Shown here: in pieces, positions 36,871-48,900 of the stretch
How the letters are laid out: the number at the start of each line of letters is the position of its first letter
Numbering within the stretch: the stretch's first letter is position 1
Source of the DNA: Chlorophyllum brunneum
Taxonomy: Eukaryota > Basidiomycota > Agaricomycetes > Agaricales > Agaricaceae
NCBI GenBank assembly: GCA_963576785.1
Contig: OY756151.1
Span: 186,001-250,000, forward strand
Length of the DNA: 64,000 nucleotides
Direction: 5' to 3'
Program-made: the position numbers and the translations under genes
The notes under the pieces: model-generated
Seen by the model: the letters and a program-made list of their open reading frames with translations, nothing else
Told to the model about the DNA's origin: nothing
Database searches by the model: none

Positions 36871-37162
36871 AAGTTGCAGATGTATTCACCAAGGCAGTCT
36901 ACCCTCAAACCATCAAGTTCACCATCCTCTTGTTTGGACTTAGTCATTGAAGGATTGGTTGGATTAGGGGGGTGTGTTAGAGTGTGCAAGTTGTGATCTG
37001 CACCAAGTTGTTTAAGTATGAGATGATAAGTTGACTGTATTATGTGATAGGTTGAACTTAGCCACTTGTGGATGTCTCAGAGGCTTCTCTAGTCTCTAAC
37101 ATTAGTCCACAGGTGAGTAAAATCTTGTACACTTGTTCTCTAGTCTCTAACATTAGTTCACT
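36871..37162 (+). mobile_element. Ty1/copia 3' tail and LTR start
   Basis: The frame ADVFTKAVYPQTIKF resembles the end of copia RNase H (normally ADxxTKALP...F). It is followed by a GVC-type terminus and TGTTAGAGTGTGCAAG at about 36974, typical of a copia LTR start. The LTR is interrupted at 37163 by the Ty3 LTR. Confidence 0.5.
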
Positions 37163-37469
37163 GTTATGACCTTAGTCTAGGACTTACATTGCAAGTATTT
37201 GGATAAAGACAAGGAAGTAGAGAGAAGAGAAAGGGATGATATGATTGGTAAAGTGTAAGGAATACATCAAGTATTACTACACTTTATATACTAGTGGTGA
37301 GCTCTAAGAATATAGGGGAACAGAGTAAATGAGTCAAGAGGATGAGTAGAATGAGTCAAAAGAAGTATAGCTTTATGCAGTGAAACAGGAAATGAAACAA
37401 TACAGCAGAATAATGAGTATGAGGTATTGGGCACATGATAGGAATTTAATGTCTATCTATAGTTCATAA
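37163..37469 (-). repeat. solo Ty3 LTR (copy B)
   Basis: 307 nt with perfect TGTTATGA/TCATAACA inverted ends, homologous to the LTRs at 18567 and 44852. No internal element sequence abuts it on either side. No clear target-site duplication was seen. Confidence 0.85.
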
Positions 37470-37594
37470 CAATATCTCTCTTTCTAAATTCATGATCTTG
37501 TGAATCTTGAGTACCTTTACTTCTAACTTCCTTGGGAGTGTTTTTTCAGGCAATCAGTGTAGGTATATGTGATGTGGCCTTTGTGATTGGGACA

Positions 37595-38650
37595 GTTTTT
37601 GTTATGGATTTGGCTACTAAGAGCAATCGAAGAGGATGTGACCTCTAGGGTATGGTCTTAATACCTATCTTAGCCAAGTAACCAGATAAGCAAATATTAT
37701 CAAACTATTGTTACTCAACCAAGAAATGGGAATCCCATTTATCTCATAGCTCTGAGTGATAAGGGTGAGTAGAGAATAAGCAGTTAAGCAATCTTCTATT
37801 GATTGTCAACAACTGTCAATGGAAACTCTTTTTGGACAATTAAGAAAGCTATCCTTATAGAAGATCAAAGCTTAAGCTTTGACTTCCTAATACAGTTGGC
37901 TATTTATACTAACTACTTCTTTTCTATAAATACTATGAAGTATAGATAACAAGACTAAAACATGTTTCACAATGTGAAACTAATAGATATGAAACTTAAG
38001 ATGAAACACTACTAAAAATAGACATGAAACTGATAAAGGTAAAACAACTAAATATAGAGCAAAGTGAAACTAATAAAGATGAAACAGATGAGTGCTTACT
38101 CATTCTTAGAGATCTCAGATGACGATGATAAAGATTCATCAGAATAGCTGCAGTCACAAGATATGCAGGACAAGATGGTAGAGGGCAATGATGATGATAG
38201 TGGCAATGGAAGAACTACATCCATAGAATGATTAGAGTCAGATAATAAGGATGACATTAATGTAATTGGTTCTTCAGAGAGGTAAGACTTGGGTGACTTG
38301 ACTCAGGCTTGAGTAGATTGCAATAGCAGATGGAGAGAGTTGTCACTATCACTACTGGGTACAGCAGGTTCATCATCTGGTGATAAGTCACTGGGTTGCA
38401 TTTCTATACAATAGATTCCATTGGCAACCTATTGGTGAATGAGCACTTTGAGTACTGGACCATAAGTGTACATATAAGGGTGGATATACCTATGCCCACA
38501 GTGACTTGCTTCCCCTTTCATGGATTCACCCATAATCTCTGGTCTGTTTGGGTAAAACTATTGTGGATTGAATCAAAACAGTTCCTTTAAAATCTGGAAG
38601 ATGCATATGAGTGGGAGATGCCATGGAGTTGTAAAAGTGAGAGGTGATGG
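37595..38650 (-). repeat. unidentified dispersed repeat, copy 2 (inverted)
   Basis: Reverse-complement counterpart of 22690-23780. On the minus strand the coding-like segment reads DEPAVPSSDSDNS and then Ser-rich, with the AAGCTTAAGCTTTGA palindrome at about 37868 and the CATAACA end at about 37597. No known domain recognised. Confidence 0.6.
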
Positions 38651-38989
38651 AGGGGATGATGTGATACTTAACTAATTTGGCAATTGCACTGCCCCCACAA
38701 TGCTTCAGCTTTACCCATGAGTTGCAATTAGTATTTCTTCTGAGCCTTGAGAGAGATAGAGAGTATATACTCACAAAATCACAGCAAGAGAGCTCATTGG
38801 TTTATGATAAAGCCCTGAGCAAGATTTGATCTAAATATAGATATTGCAAATGTAGATATTGCAAGTTATAAATAGAATGTGTTAGTGGGTACCGACAATA
38901 TCTTGCTCAGCATGCATCATTGCAGACATACCAAGAGTCACATGGTTTGTGATTTGCCTAAAGGTGCACCCCATCATCTAACAAAGCCT

Positions 38990-39840
38990 GTTGAAGGCTT
39001 TTGTGTCACTGTCAGTATTCCCACAACCAAGGGGGCCCCATTTTCGAAGTCACCAAGGAAGAAGCTAATAGTTCTTACTTCATGTATGCATTGTCATCTT
39101 GTGGTTGTCTGGTGCTATTGGGTGTCCCCCTTGTCCAGTATCTTATCATGTGCCATATCACCAATCTTATGTCTGGTCAACTTCATGACCATATCACCGG
39201 TGCTACTGGCCACTTGCAGAGTATTGTCTCTGCAGTTGTTGTTAGCACATCCAAAACATTCAATGATCTTACCAAAAACTTGTGCAAGGCCCTTTGCTGG
39301 CTCTTCTACTGTGGTTTTTGCGGCCAACAGGCCTTTCCTCCTGTTTTGGTATGTTGTCTGTCCCCAGCCTCTCCCTCAAAGAGTTGGAGAATCATATTAA
39401 GAAGACCAACTCCCACCTCCTGACCAACAATTAACTTGCCACTCAGGAAGGTCAGAACACCTGGCAGTGTTGACCAGAGCAAGGCTCCTTATCCTCAGTG
39501 CAAGCTTGTCTTCTCTGTCCATCTCTTAGTTGTTGGGGTGCTGTATCATAGCAAATATCTCTGCAATGTGAGTTTGACTTTTTAGGTAATGATATGCAGA
39601 ACCTGAAGGGCTTGATTATATGCTTCCTATGTGATCAAATCCTTACTGCACCAATCCATTGGACCAAAGTAACTGATTTCCCTGAGACTATCACCCATAC
39701 CATCAACTTTGGTCCTAGTGGTTCTAGTGGGATTAGATAGTCGTGGTGTTTGCAAAATTGTCATTGGTAACAAAGGAAAAGGGGATGCTGAGCTTACAAC
39801 ACATTGAATATCAAGTATAAGGATTGGGGGAGTAAGAAAT
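38990..39840 (+). pseudogene. fungal fatty acid synthase beta-part relic (SAT domain)
   Basis: In order: FEVTKEEANSSYFMYALSS, LGVPLVQYLIMCHITNLMSG, HDHITGATGHLQSIVSAVVV, TFNDLTKNLCKAL and GQQAFPP (39036-39345). These are then followed in shifted frames by LENHIKKTNSHL, LGNDMQNLKGLI, CDQILTAPIHWTKVTDFPET, FGPSGSSGI and NKGKGDAEL (to about 39800). This is the starter acyltransferase domain and the linker to the enoyl reductase of fungal FAS. The acyltransferase nucleophile motif GHSQG reads GHLQS, so the Ser is lost, and several frameshifts and stops follow. The rest of the more than 10-kb gene is absent. CpG-poor. The preceding segment 38879-38990 and the following ORF 39804-40004 may belong to it, but I could not align them confidently. 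Confidence 0.75.
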
Positions 39841-40018
39841 ATGTGCCTAGCTTAGTTTGCACCAGGTATGTTCCTCATTTCTTGGACAATGTTGTAATAT
39901 TCATATACATCAACCCTCATCAGTTTACATTCCAGCTCCCTTTGTGGCAAGATATCCCTGTGCAACTTGACAGGAGATTGGTTAAGATGCTCACCACTGA
40001 ATAGTTGCTAATACATCA

Positions 40019-40187
40019 CATCCCTTCTTGACTTCTTACCACTACCTTCCTAATTGGGATAGTTCTCTGGTGGGAGGCTTCTGGCCTATTCTTACTGGAC
40101 ATTAGGTCCTGGCACTATCTTATACACAGGGCAATGTATAGTACTCCCTTGGCAAAGGAGGTTAAAGGCTGGGTATGCTGGGTAAAA
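40019..40187 (+). mobile_element. LINE 5' end fragment
   Basis: Nearly the same sequence as 13457-13625, beginning at the same base (TCCCTTCTTGAC) and including one 5' monomer. It stops at GGGTATGCTGG, where Ty3 chromodomain sequence begins. The shared first base suggests this is the true 5' end of the LINE. Confidence 0.75.
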
Positions 40188-43100
40188 CCTTTCCAGAGTA
40201 CTAGGAATTGATTTTGTTGTCCTCTTGTGTGGTGTCCTTGGATCTCTTCTACTTCATATTGTTCTTCATCATTGATGATCTTGGGCATCAGTGGTGGTGG
40301 GGTATGCTGGCTGTCGAACTTGGGTTTTTGATAGGAGGAGAGGAGTCTGCTGTTAAACACATTGTGTATTGCCTATGTTTCTGGCAGCTCTAGTTTGTAA
40401 CTTGTTTCACCTATTTTTGCTTTTATTCTGAATGGTCCATATCATTTGTGATCCAGCTTCTTGGTTGGTCTCGTTGTCCTAATGTTACTTGCTTCAAGCC
40501 AAACTTGTTCTCCTGGAGTATACTCATATTCCGGTTTGGTGCTATTGTGTTTCTCCATTTGCGTCTAACTATGTTGTAATATCTTCATCGCCTCTTGTTG
40601 CATGTTTTGTAACTCCTGTATTCATTCCGTGATTGCAGGTGCCTTGGTAATACTTGTTATATCTCCTTTCCAAGGGTATCGTCCATAAACTATTTTGAAT
40701 GGTGAATATCTGGTAGCTGTGTGGACTTTGTTGTTTTATTGGAATTCTACTATGGCTAACCATGTTTTCCAGTTGTTCTGTATATGGTTTATTATATTTA
40801 TGAGGTATGTCTCAACCTCCTAGTTGATGTGTTCTGTTTGACTGTTGGTTTGTGGGTGGTATGCCATGGATAAGTTTTGCTAGGTTCCTGTTGCTTGGTA
40901 TAGTTCTGCCATGAATTTGGATGCAAATTGTGGTCCTCTGTCGCTGATAATTCTGCAGGGTATTCCATGTGTTCTCCATATATCATCTTGGTAGATATCT
41001 CCTAGCTCCTTGGATGTTAAGGTAATGTTGACTGTACACAATCTGATCATTCTGCTGAAACAATCAACTATGACAAGTATTGCATCATATCCTTCTAATT
41101 CTGGTAGTGGTCCTATTATGTCAATTGATATTTCCTCCCAAGGTTCTACTGGTGTTGGTAGTGGATGGAGATGTATTGTTGGTCTTATTTGGAGTATTTT
41201 GTTTCGTTGGCAAGTTTCATACCCTCTAATGTATTATTTGACATTGTTACACATCTGAGGCCACCAATAACTCCATTTAAGGAGTTCAATCATTCAATGT
41301 TGTCCTAGATGTCCTACATCTGTTTTGTTGTGGTGTTGTCAAAGTATTTCTTGTTGTATTTGGCTATTGGGTGGGACATATATTCTTTCTCCAAACATCA
41401 GTACTCCATCTATTTCCCATATCTCCTCTGGTCATTTTTCTTTTTCCTTTAACCACTGTGTTTCCTTTTTTGTCTCCTTTCATAATCGGTGTTTCAGATC
41501 CTCTTCTCCTGAGATCTCCCAGATTTGTCTGATTACAGTAATTGTGTTGTTATTGAATAAGTGGTCAGGTAGTAAAATGATGTCGGTGTTGTCTCAGGTG
41601 GTGTCAGTTTTTGTTAGTTTCGATAAGACATCGGCTTTTGTGTGGGTTTTTCTGGGAATGTGTTTCAGCATATAGTGGTATTCCTGTAGCTCCATCTGCC
41701 ACCTTGCTTGTTGTCCTGTGAGTTGCTATGGTTTTTGGAAATATTCCAGGTTCTTGTGATTGGTCCATATTTCAAATGGTTTGTCTGCATCAAGTAAGTA
41801 TTGTCTCCAGGTCTTGATTGCTTCTCAAATTCTTTGTTGTAGATTTGATAGTTTTGTTCTGTAGATGTCATCATTCTTGAGTGGAATGCGATTGGGTGCC
41901 AGTGTTCTTCCTGTTTTTGTGATAGTACTACTCCTACTCCATATCCTGATGTATCCACTTCTACTCTGTATTGTCCCTTGTCTTGCAGTATTGCTAGTAC
42001 TAGTTTACTTGTGACCTTTTCTTTGATTCTTTCGAAGGCTTGCTGCTGTCATTCTGTCCATTCCCATTGTGTGTCTTTTTTCTTCAGCTCATGTAGTGGG
42101 GCTGCTATGTTGCTGAAGTCATGAATGAATTGTCGGTAGAAGTTTGCAAACTCTAAGAATTTCTCAATGTCTTTTAGAGATTTGGGTGTTGGCCATTCTT
42201 TCACTGCTTTCACCTTCTCTTCCTCCATTTTAACACTGCCTTGTCCCACCACAAATCCTAATATAGGTATCTCTTTTGCATCAAATATGTACTTTGATCT
42301 TTTGAAGTATAGTTGGTGTTTTGCTGCGATGTCAAAAAATTGTTTTGTCCTGTCCTCAAGTTTCTGTTGTATGGTCCTGGGGATGATGAAGTCATCCATA
42401 TAGTTGACAACTGCTCCTTCATGTAACATTTCTTGAAAGACAGTATTCATTATTCTTTAGAATGTTGCTGGCAAGTTACTCATTCCAAAAAACATGACTG
42501 TTGGTTTGAATAGTCCATTGTTTGTTACAAATGCTGCTTTCCATTCATTGCCTTCTCTTATCCTAATGTTGTTGTATCCCCAGATGATGTCAAGTTTGTT
42601 AAAAACTTTTGCATTCTCAAGTCTGTTGATAACTTTGCTTATGAGCAGAAGTAGCATTTTATCTTTGATTGTGTGTTCATTTAGCTTCTTGTAGTCTTGT
42701 ACCAGTCATTTGGTTCCATTTTTTTTGGGTATGAAGAAGCATGGAGTGGTATAGGAGGATTGTGATGGTTGAATTCATCCTGAGGCAATGTTTTTGTTGA
42801 GGAATTTCTGTAGTTCTTGTTTCTCCTTTAATGTTATTGGGTAGACCTTAGCTTGTAGTACCGGTGGTGCATCTTCTGTCAGGTTTATTTCGTGGTCCCA
42901 TATCATGTGTTTTGGCAGTTTGTCAAAGTTCTTCTTGTTGAATAGGTGCATATATTGCTATAGGTATGTTGGTAGGTCTTCCAGGTTTGTTTGATTGGTT
43001 TTCTTTTCCTCTACGTATTCCTTTACCATGCATATCCTTTCACTGAACCGTATGTTGTTGTGGTGTGTGGTGCAATCCTTTGGACATCTATTGAAGAATA

Positions 43101-44851
43101 TTATGTTGTTTGTCCAGTCAATTTCCAGGTTGTGCTTGACTAGTCAGTCATGTCCAAGATATAGGTCTGTACTCTCCAGTTGTGTTACCATTGCTTCAAT
43201 CTCTTCCATGTGTTTGCCATTGCTTAGTACCAGTTGTGCCATGTCTGTTATTTCTCCTTTTTTGTTCTCAGTTCTGTTGACATTGATTACTCGTATTGGG
43301 GTTTCGAGGGGTTTGGTTGTAATTTGTTCTGTTTCTACTATTCTTTGCACTATGCATGTGTGGGTACATCCAGAATCTAGTAGTGTGGTGATTTGTTTGG
43401 GTCCTTTCTTTGTTCTGATTGTTGAGTCAAGGAGAAGTTTACACATTGAGTTCCATTTCTGTGGGATCACATATCATCTATTGTGAAGTAAAACAGGAAC
43501 TCTAGGTTTATTGGCTCGTAGGTTTGTACCTACTTGGAGCCTTTGGCAAAATCCTCCTTTGCCTCTTCTTCTTGCTCCATCTCCTTGATGACCTCTCTGA
43601 TGTGCACTTTCTTCAGTGCTTTACAATTCTTCGAGATGTGGCCTTGTTTACCACAATTATAGCACATTATCTTGGTGTATGTAACCTTCATTTTCTTGTG
43701 GCAATATGCCCATATAGGTTGCAGTTGAAACATCTTGGTTTGCCATTCTGATTGGTGTCTGCCCTCTGTCTACCAATCTCCATTGGTTGTCCTCCACCTT
43801 CATATGTGACTCCTGTGCTTGTTCTGACATCTCCTTGGGTGATGTCTGTTGTTTTGTATCCTTGTCCTACTGTAAGGATTGTATTTCTCCATTTACTGTA
43901 TGTGTCTGGGATTGAGGCCGCTGGATAGCCTACAATGGTTTGGATAATATCTGCTCTGGTGTATCATTTGAGAAGGAATATGGCATGTATATTGTCTGTT
44001 CCTGCTTGGGTTTTCAATACTTCAAACTCTATTAAGAAGTCTGTGGTGTTCCTCTTTTCCTGTTTGAACAACTTGATTTCTTCTTCCGCTATAGCTTTCC
44101 TATTCCCCAAGGAGAAGGTGGCTACCATCTCCTTTGTGAAATCATCGAATGCTGGCATTTTCTCGTCTTGAATTGTTTGTAACTTGGCATTGGCATAGGG
44201 TTCTACTAGTTCTCCTTTTATTCATGCCAATACTCCGATTATTTTCTGTTCATTATCGTCAATCTTGTTGAAGAGTGTCTATAAGGACATTGCTCTCCAC
44301 CAATCATCAAACTTGGTTCTATCTCCATTGAAGTATCCCAGTTCTGGTGCTAAGTTTTTTGGGAAGTTGATTTCATTAGCCATCTCTGATTCTGTCTCTG
44401 GTTCACTGTGTTCGTTCTCATGGGTTTCAGCAACTTCTATGTCAGATGTTTCGGATTCTCTGTTTTTGTAGGTTTTGGCAACTTCTATGTCAGATGTGGC
44501 TTCAGTAATTTCTGTATTGAATGGTGTCTCAGTGACTTCTATATCAGATGTGGTCTTGGCAACATCTGTATTGAATAGGGTCTCAAAAAGAGCTGTGTCT
44601 TTGTCTACACTGTGGTCGGATTTCTACTATTTAAGGCCTTCAGGGATATCTGGTTCTGTTTGTTGTTTGAATCTGGTGGTTATAGGTGATCCCTAGATAT
44701 CTGTTGGTCTCGGAGCTCTTGGTCTTCTTGGTGTTCTCAATGAGCTACTGCTGCTCATATACTGTCATCCAGGTTGGAGGCTATTATTCCAAGCCTAGCT
44801 ACAAATAGTGGTACCTCTCTTGCAAGGTAAGTCGAATGACACTTTACCAAA
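40188..44851 (-). mobile_element. Ty3 chromovirus, gag-pol without 3' LTR (copy C)
   Basis: Reading on the minus strand, gag starts at about 44690. The CCHC knuckle CYNCGKQGHISKNC is at 43733-43530 and the protease LLDSGCTHTC at about 43375. RT follows with KLDIIWGYNNIRI (about 42590), FFGMSNLPATF (about 42480) and the catalytic VVNYMDDFII (about 42400). RNase H has VDTSGYGVGVVLSQ (about 41955). Integrase has HHC-like words, SIDIIGPLP, DRGPQFAS and YHPQTNSQTE (about 41290-40830). A C-terminal chromodomain reads YEVEEIQGHHTRG..FLVLWKGF (40260-40188). Several in-frame stops make it dead. The 3' end and 3' LTR are missing where LINE sequence begins. Chromodomains guide integration to heterochromatin histone marks in this clade. 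Confidence 0.92.
44838..44851 (-). promoter_or_regulatory. predicted self-primer-binding site of the Ty3 element
   Basis: The sense strand reads TTTGGTAAAGTGTC directly after the LTR. Twelve of its bases (TTGGTAAAGTGT) are the exact complement of ACACTTTACCAA inside the LTR at about 44935-44946. No match to a tRNA 3' CCA end (TGG at the very first base) is needed. The same site adjoins the LTR of copy A. Confidence 0.75.
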
Positions 44852-45151
44852 TGTTATGACCTTAGTCTAGGACTCAGATTGCAAGTATTTGGATAAAGAC
44901 AAGGGATTAGAGAGAAGAGTAAGGGATGATACAATTGGTAAAGTGTAAGGAATACATCAAGTATTACTATACTTTATATACTAGTGGTAAGAGCTAAGAA
45001 TAAAGGAACAGAGTAAAGAAGTCATAGGTATGAATAGAATAAGTCAGAAAGAGTATAGCCATAAGGGATGAAACAAGGGGATGAAACAGATACATAGGAA
45101 TAATGAGTGTGATGGGCATATGATAGGAATATACTGTTTATCTATAGTTCA
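44852..45151 (-). repeat. Ty3 5' LTR (copy C)
   Basis: 300 nt with perfect terminal inverted repeats TGTTATGA/TCATAACA. On the element's sense strand it has a TATATAAAG box and, about 35 nt later, ACACTTTACCAA. The latter is complementary to the primer-binding site directly adjoining the LTR at 44838-44851. Confidence 0.9.
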
Positions 45152-45968
45152 TAACAGCTATCTACTACAGAAGCTGAGTATGTTGCTATGTACAAGACAT
45201 CTTGTCAACTGATTTGGATTCATCAGCTGCTAGGTGAGATTGGGTTTGAGCAGCCTGCTCCACATCTCATGCATGACAATTTGGGATCAACCTTCTAGGC
45301 TTCCAACCCAGTAGTTGAACATCAATCCAAACATGTTGCAATTCACTGGCATTTCATCCATGAACTTGTTGAGACAGGCAAAATAAAACTATTTTATGTG
45401 AAGTCTGAAAAGAACCCTGCTGACATCTACACAAAAAGTCTGGATACTATCAAATTCCAATAATGTTGCAATTATTTACCTATTCAGTTCAGTACTTGAT
45501 TCTAACACTTTGAGCTAGGAGGAGTGTTGTCATTTGCACTTACAAGCTATATTCTATGTGACTAGCTCCATAGTATATTATTCATCTAATATTTGTCATC
45601 AAGGCTGCACCCTCTGACTCACATTATACACCTCTTCCTCATGTATTTCATGAGCTGACTGATCACTGTCACTCCAATTATGCTACTGGACACCACTGAG
45701 CAATCACAGTGTTTCAAGGGACTCTTATGCCTATTATTATCCATAGGTCTTAGGGTTTGCTACCCAGACATTTAGTATATATAGCAGCATATATTCCTTT
45801 TATTTCTTAAGACAATCTACTCATCTTCTACTGCTCTACTCAACTCTCACAGCAACTCTTACTAGTATTCTAACCAGTCTACTAACCCCTTATCAGTAAG
45901 TCAGATAGTTTGTCTGCTACTGCATAAATACTGTGCTGTTTAATATATCTAGCCAATACTGTCCCTTA
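45152..45968 (+). mobile_element. Ty1/copia 3' part: RNase H end and LTR
   Basis: LSTTEAEYVAMYKTSCQLIW, EHQSKHVAIHWHFIHELVE and YVKSEKNPADIYTKSLDT (45152-45460) are the C-terminal RNase H of a copia polyprotein, with one in-frame stop (TTCTAG). A probable LTR follows from TGTTGTCATTTGC (about 45527) to about TTACA 45968, containing a TATATATAG box near 45775. The 5' part of the element is missing where the Ty3 LTR begins. Confidence 0.8.
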
Positions 45969-48900
45969 CAATTGCCTGAAAGAGGGATAATGTTATGGTT
46001 CATGTCCTAACAGTCCACTGTGATATATGTAACTGATTTGTATTTTTTGTGAGGAAGAACAAGAGGAAAGGACAGATTGAGGTTTGGAGCAATGAGCATG
46101 GAATACAACAATGTGTAGGTCCATCACTGGTTCTATTGCTGTGGAATCAAATGTCCATGGATCCCAAATTGGGAATGTTCAACCCTGTACCGAGGGATCG
46201 ACACGGCATGTGCAGTTTATCAATGGATATGTGTATGCGGACATCATGTTGTTCAAGGCACTGTCTGATAACATTATTGAAGGGTTCAGACACGTGGCAT
46301 ATGCGTGGAACTCAGAAATGAGCTGTGTTGCCCCTTGCAGCTGCCCACGACGTATTCATGAATCCGTTCTCCAAGCGCCGTTCCGAAGTATGCATGTCCT
46401 GCCTCTAGGTGAATTTCGACTTAACCATCCTCGACAGGAAAATGATCGCTCTGAAGCACCAGAGTCGGGGTTCAGAGCGAGGGCCCGTGGGTTTTTCGCG
46501 CGAGCTAAACTCTTCCTCGTCTACAAACCCACTATGGTCGATGTAACCTACCAGCTTGCCGACGACAACTGTAAGAATTCCTTCGCCTCATTTTCCCTTC
46601 CACCACTGACCAAGACCTGTCCTAGTCATGAAAGACTTCATTCAGCATGCAATGCCAGCTGCAGCGTACGATTCCTCCGCCCGTGATCCTCCTCCTCGAT
46701 GTCATCCCGGCACCCGACTCCTGACTGTTAAACGAGCCCGGACCTTCATAGATGCTTCTGGGCCCAGGAGGCGAGTTCTCTGGTTCGTCGGTCCTGCCGG
46801 GGTAGGCAAATCCGCCGTCATGCAGACCACTGCTGAAACGACCTCTAACTTGGGCGCATCCATCTTCTTCTCTGTCAACGGCGAAAAGGAGGATCGCCGT
46901 GACGATCCTTCCAAGGTCTTCACCACCCTTGCTTTCCAGATCGCTGTCAATCACCCAGCCTACCGCGAATATATCCGTCAGAAAATAGTAGCGAACCCAG
47001 CGTTACCCAAGAAGTCCATGGCAACGCAATTCGAGGAGTTCATCATCAAGCCCTTCGTCGACCACAAGCTATATCGGGGGTCGCATCCCTTGGTGATACT
47101 CCTCGATGGTCTGGACGAATGTAAGGGCGTCGAGGCACAATGCGAGATACTCGAACACATCACCCGCTTTACTCGAATGCATCCATCTGCCCCTCTTCTC
47201 TGGATCATCGCTAGTCGCCCTGAGCCCCACATCACCTCATTCTTTTCCCGTCCTGACATTGTTCCCACCTACGAGAAGGAAGAAATCGCTGTCGATTCGA
47301 ACGAAGGGCGGGAGAGTGTTGAGCGATTCCTTCGCACCGAATTGAACAAGATACGGACCGCGTACGACTCTCTTTCAGATCTACCACAATGGCCACAGGA
47401 GCACGAGTTCCTCAAGCTAGCCGCCGCCGCTATCGGCCTATTCGCTTATGCGTCTACTATCATCAGGTTCATTGGAGATCCAGAATATCGAAACCCTGAA
47501 GATCAGCTCCAGCTTGTGCTCGAGCTGATCGACGAAATCCCGTTCGATCCTACCGGCAGTGAAACCGATCCGATGGCTCAACTCAACACGTTGTATGAAC
47601 GCGTACTTTCTCGCATTCCCAAACGTTCATTTCCCAACACCATAAAGCTTCTGCTAGTATCCGGAATCATACCCAGCGGCCCCAATGATCGGCCAACACT
47701 CCATTTTGCATGCAACTGGCTCGGTATGACTCGTCAAATGGCCTATGCTGCATTAGATCCACTACATTCTGTTCTCCGCATTCCTTCACCTGCTAAAGCT
47801 ACTTCGCGATCTATTCAGGTTCACCACAAGTCTTTCCAGGACTATCTATCGAAAAATTTTCCGAATGCACAGCAGGAGGTCAATGACCTGGGGCTTGACT
47901 GCGCGCTCCGAATCTTGAAGGATCGATGTAAGCCCTGTTGTCTTCATCCCGGTAACTGGCAGTTAATGTCTTGTCTTCGTGAAGTAGTGGAGGTCCCAAT
48001 TCAACCTTGGGAAGCCGAAGACCCCGGATATCACCGACTGCTGGCTTCGAAAGCCAGTATAGCAATCGCTGCCAGTTCCGACTTGATCCAATCTCGACTT
48101 AGGAGTAACGACTATGATTTTCTCCGGCGTCTGAAGGCTATCGATGTTAGTGCGGTCTGGAAGCAAGATATGATTGGCACATCCGTATGATTTTCTTTTG
48201 GCTCATGAGTTGAACGTGACTTATTTACTCTCTCCAGGATGATAACCGAATTTCTTCCGTTCTCCGTGAACATGGGATCCTTTCGAAAACTTCAATTGCA
48301 AATATAGAATTCAACCGCATACCAAACTACGGGTCTTCTTGGTTTATTCGCTGCAGGTGCAAACACGAAACTTGGACACCATATTTTCCATGTTCTCAGG
48401 TACATGTTGTATGACTTCCCCAAGCTTGTGCTAACCATTGTTTAGCACCCTTTCACAGGTCCTATTGTAAAGGATGGGTGCTTTGAATGGGAAAAAGCAG
48501 GTGAAGGCAGTTGTAATGATTGTTACAGCCAACTTCAGCATGTTTGGGTGCATGAAACAATACACCGGTCAGACACGCCAGTCAATATTTTCGATGGTTA
48601 TGTCCAGTGGATGATCTGTAGCCTACGAGATCCCGGAAAGGAGTCGGTTGAATGGCATTGCTTGTGCAGAACCCGTGTATAGATTTTTTACAATTGTATA
48701 TCGATAATTTAATTTTCTACCCACTCTATTATAGTCAAATGAGCTCGATCTACATGCGAACATGTACGTCGCTCAAGTCGAACGTCATTTCAAGCGTCAA
48801 CCGATTCACTGTTTCCTTGTTCAAACAGTCCTCTAAAACCCATTCAGCTTGTTAACGGCATCCATACCTTGACCCAGATTGACATAATCCAATAGAACGA

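Noticed and set aside
46049..46686. Plus frames before the NACHT gene (90 and 191 codons) as separate genes
   Set aside because: The second runs through the first NACHT intron and is in frame with the leader exon; both look like leader or relic sequence rather than independent genes.
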